A DNA stretch of 5,323 nucleotides, taken from positions 1 through 5,323 of the forward strand of contig CAKZKB010000314.1 of the NCBI GenBank assembly GCA_937121005.1, in the 5' to 3' direction. Both the position numbers and the translations under genes were made by a program. How positions within the stretch are numbered: the first letter of the stretch is position 1; every line of letters begins with the position of its first letter. The stretch comes from an uncultured cyanobacterium (GTDB taxonomy: Bacteria > Cyanobacteriota > Cyanobacteriia > Cyanobacteriales > Geitlerinemataceae). The notes beneath the pieces were generated by a model. The model saw nothing but the letters and a program-made list of their open reading frames with translations. It did no database searches and was not told where the DNA came from. Below, one piece after another: positions 5,292 through 5,323 of the stretch.

Positions 5292-5323
5292 GTACAACCC
5301 CTTCTCCTACCCTCTGGAGATTG
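5292..5323 (+). CRISPR. Possible first CRISPR repeat, cut off by the window end
   Basis: The last ~32 bases have the make-up of a cyanobacterial type III-associated repeat read towards its 3' end: a C/T-rich left part, a short stem TCTCC (5303-5307) / GGAGA (5316-5320), and a terminal ATTG at the window edge. In many such repeats the end is ATTGAAAC, which becomes the 8-base 5' tag of the crRNA. The site lies about 1.2 kb downstream of cmr genes, past a gene-free leader-like region. An upstream stretch (about 5263-5290) shares CTACCC...CTGG words and might be a degenerate copy. Only one unit is visible, so an array cannot be shown from this window. Confidence 0.35.

Noticed and set aside
4299..5299. 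Shared 11-mer TGCGTACAACC at 4299-4309 and 5289-5299
   Set aside because: One copy is within the Uma2 coding sequence; an 11-base match is expected by chance in a window of this size, so it is not a repeat family or attachment site.

Overview
The window looks like chromosomal DNA of a cyanobacterium. The octamer GCGATCGC (HIP1) occurs 13 times in 5.3 kb, in genes and between them, and this density is a cyanobacterial hallmark. Two PD-(D/E)XK nuclease families that are expanded in cyanobacteria (Rpn/DUF2887-like and Uma2) flank the central genes. The genus cannot be read from this sequence.

Layout. (1) 1-132: intergenic, with a good sigma70-like promoter. (2) 133-940: an Rpn/DUF2887-like nuclease gene on the + strand, broken by a perfect 10-bp tandem duplication; deleting one copy restores one open frame of 265 codons. 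(3) 1036-4127: part of a type III-B (Cmr) CRISPR effector operon on the + strand. It holds cmr4 (backbone RAMP subunit, interrupted by an in-frame TAA at codon 61), cmr5 (small helical subunit, overlapping cmr4 by one base with a strong Shine-Dalgarno site), a degraded palindromic repeat, and a 558-codon two-module RAMP gene that reads as Cmr6 fused to a Cmr1-like domain. (4) 4224-4871: a Uma2-family endonuclease gene on the - strand with its own promoter. (5) 4872-5323: about 450 bases without a gene, containing dyad symmetry, candidate leader promoters and, at the right edge, what may be the first part of a CRISPR repeat on the + strand.

How the parts fit. Cmr4, Cmr5 and the Cmr6/Cmr1-like protein would build the backbone, inner filament and 3' end of a type III-B RNA-targeting complex loaded with crRNA. 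The possible array at the right edge would supply the guides. The Cas10 (Cmr2) and Cmr3 subunits, Cas6 and the Cas1/Cas2 adaptation proteins are not in the window. With cmr4 stopped at codon 61, the complex could not assemble from this locus unless the stop is suppressed, is a sequencing error, or another cmr4 exists. The Cmr4 loop that normally carries the target-RNA-cleaving aspartate also appears to have Asn. The region therefore looks like a Cmr module at an early stage of decay, or one whose backbone subunit is altered, beside a second gene (Rpn-like) also broken by one small lesion.
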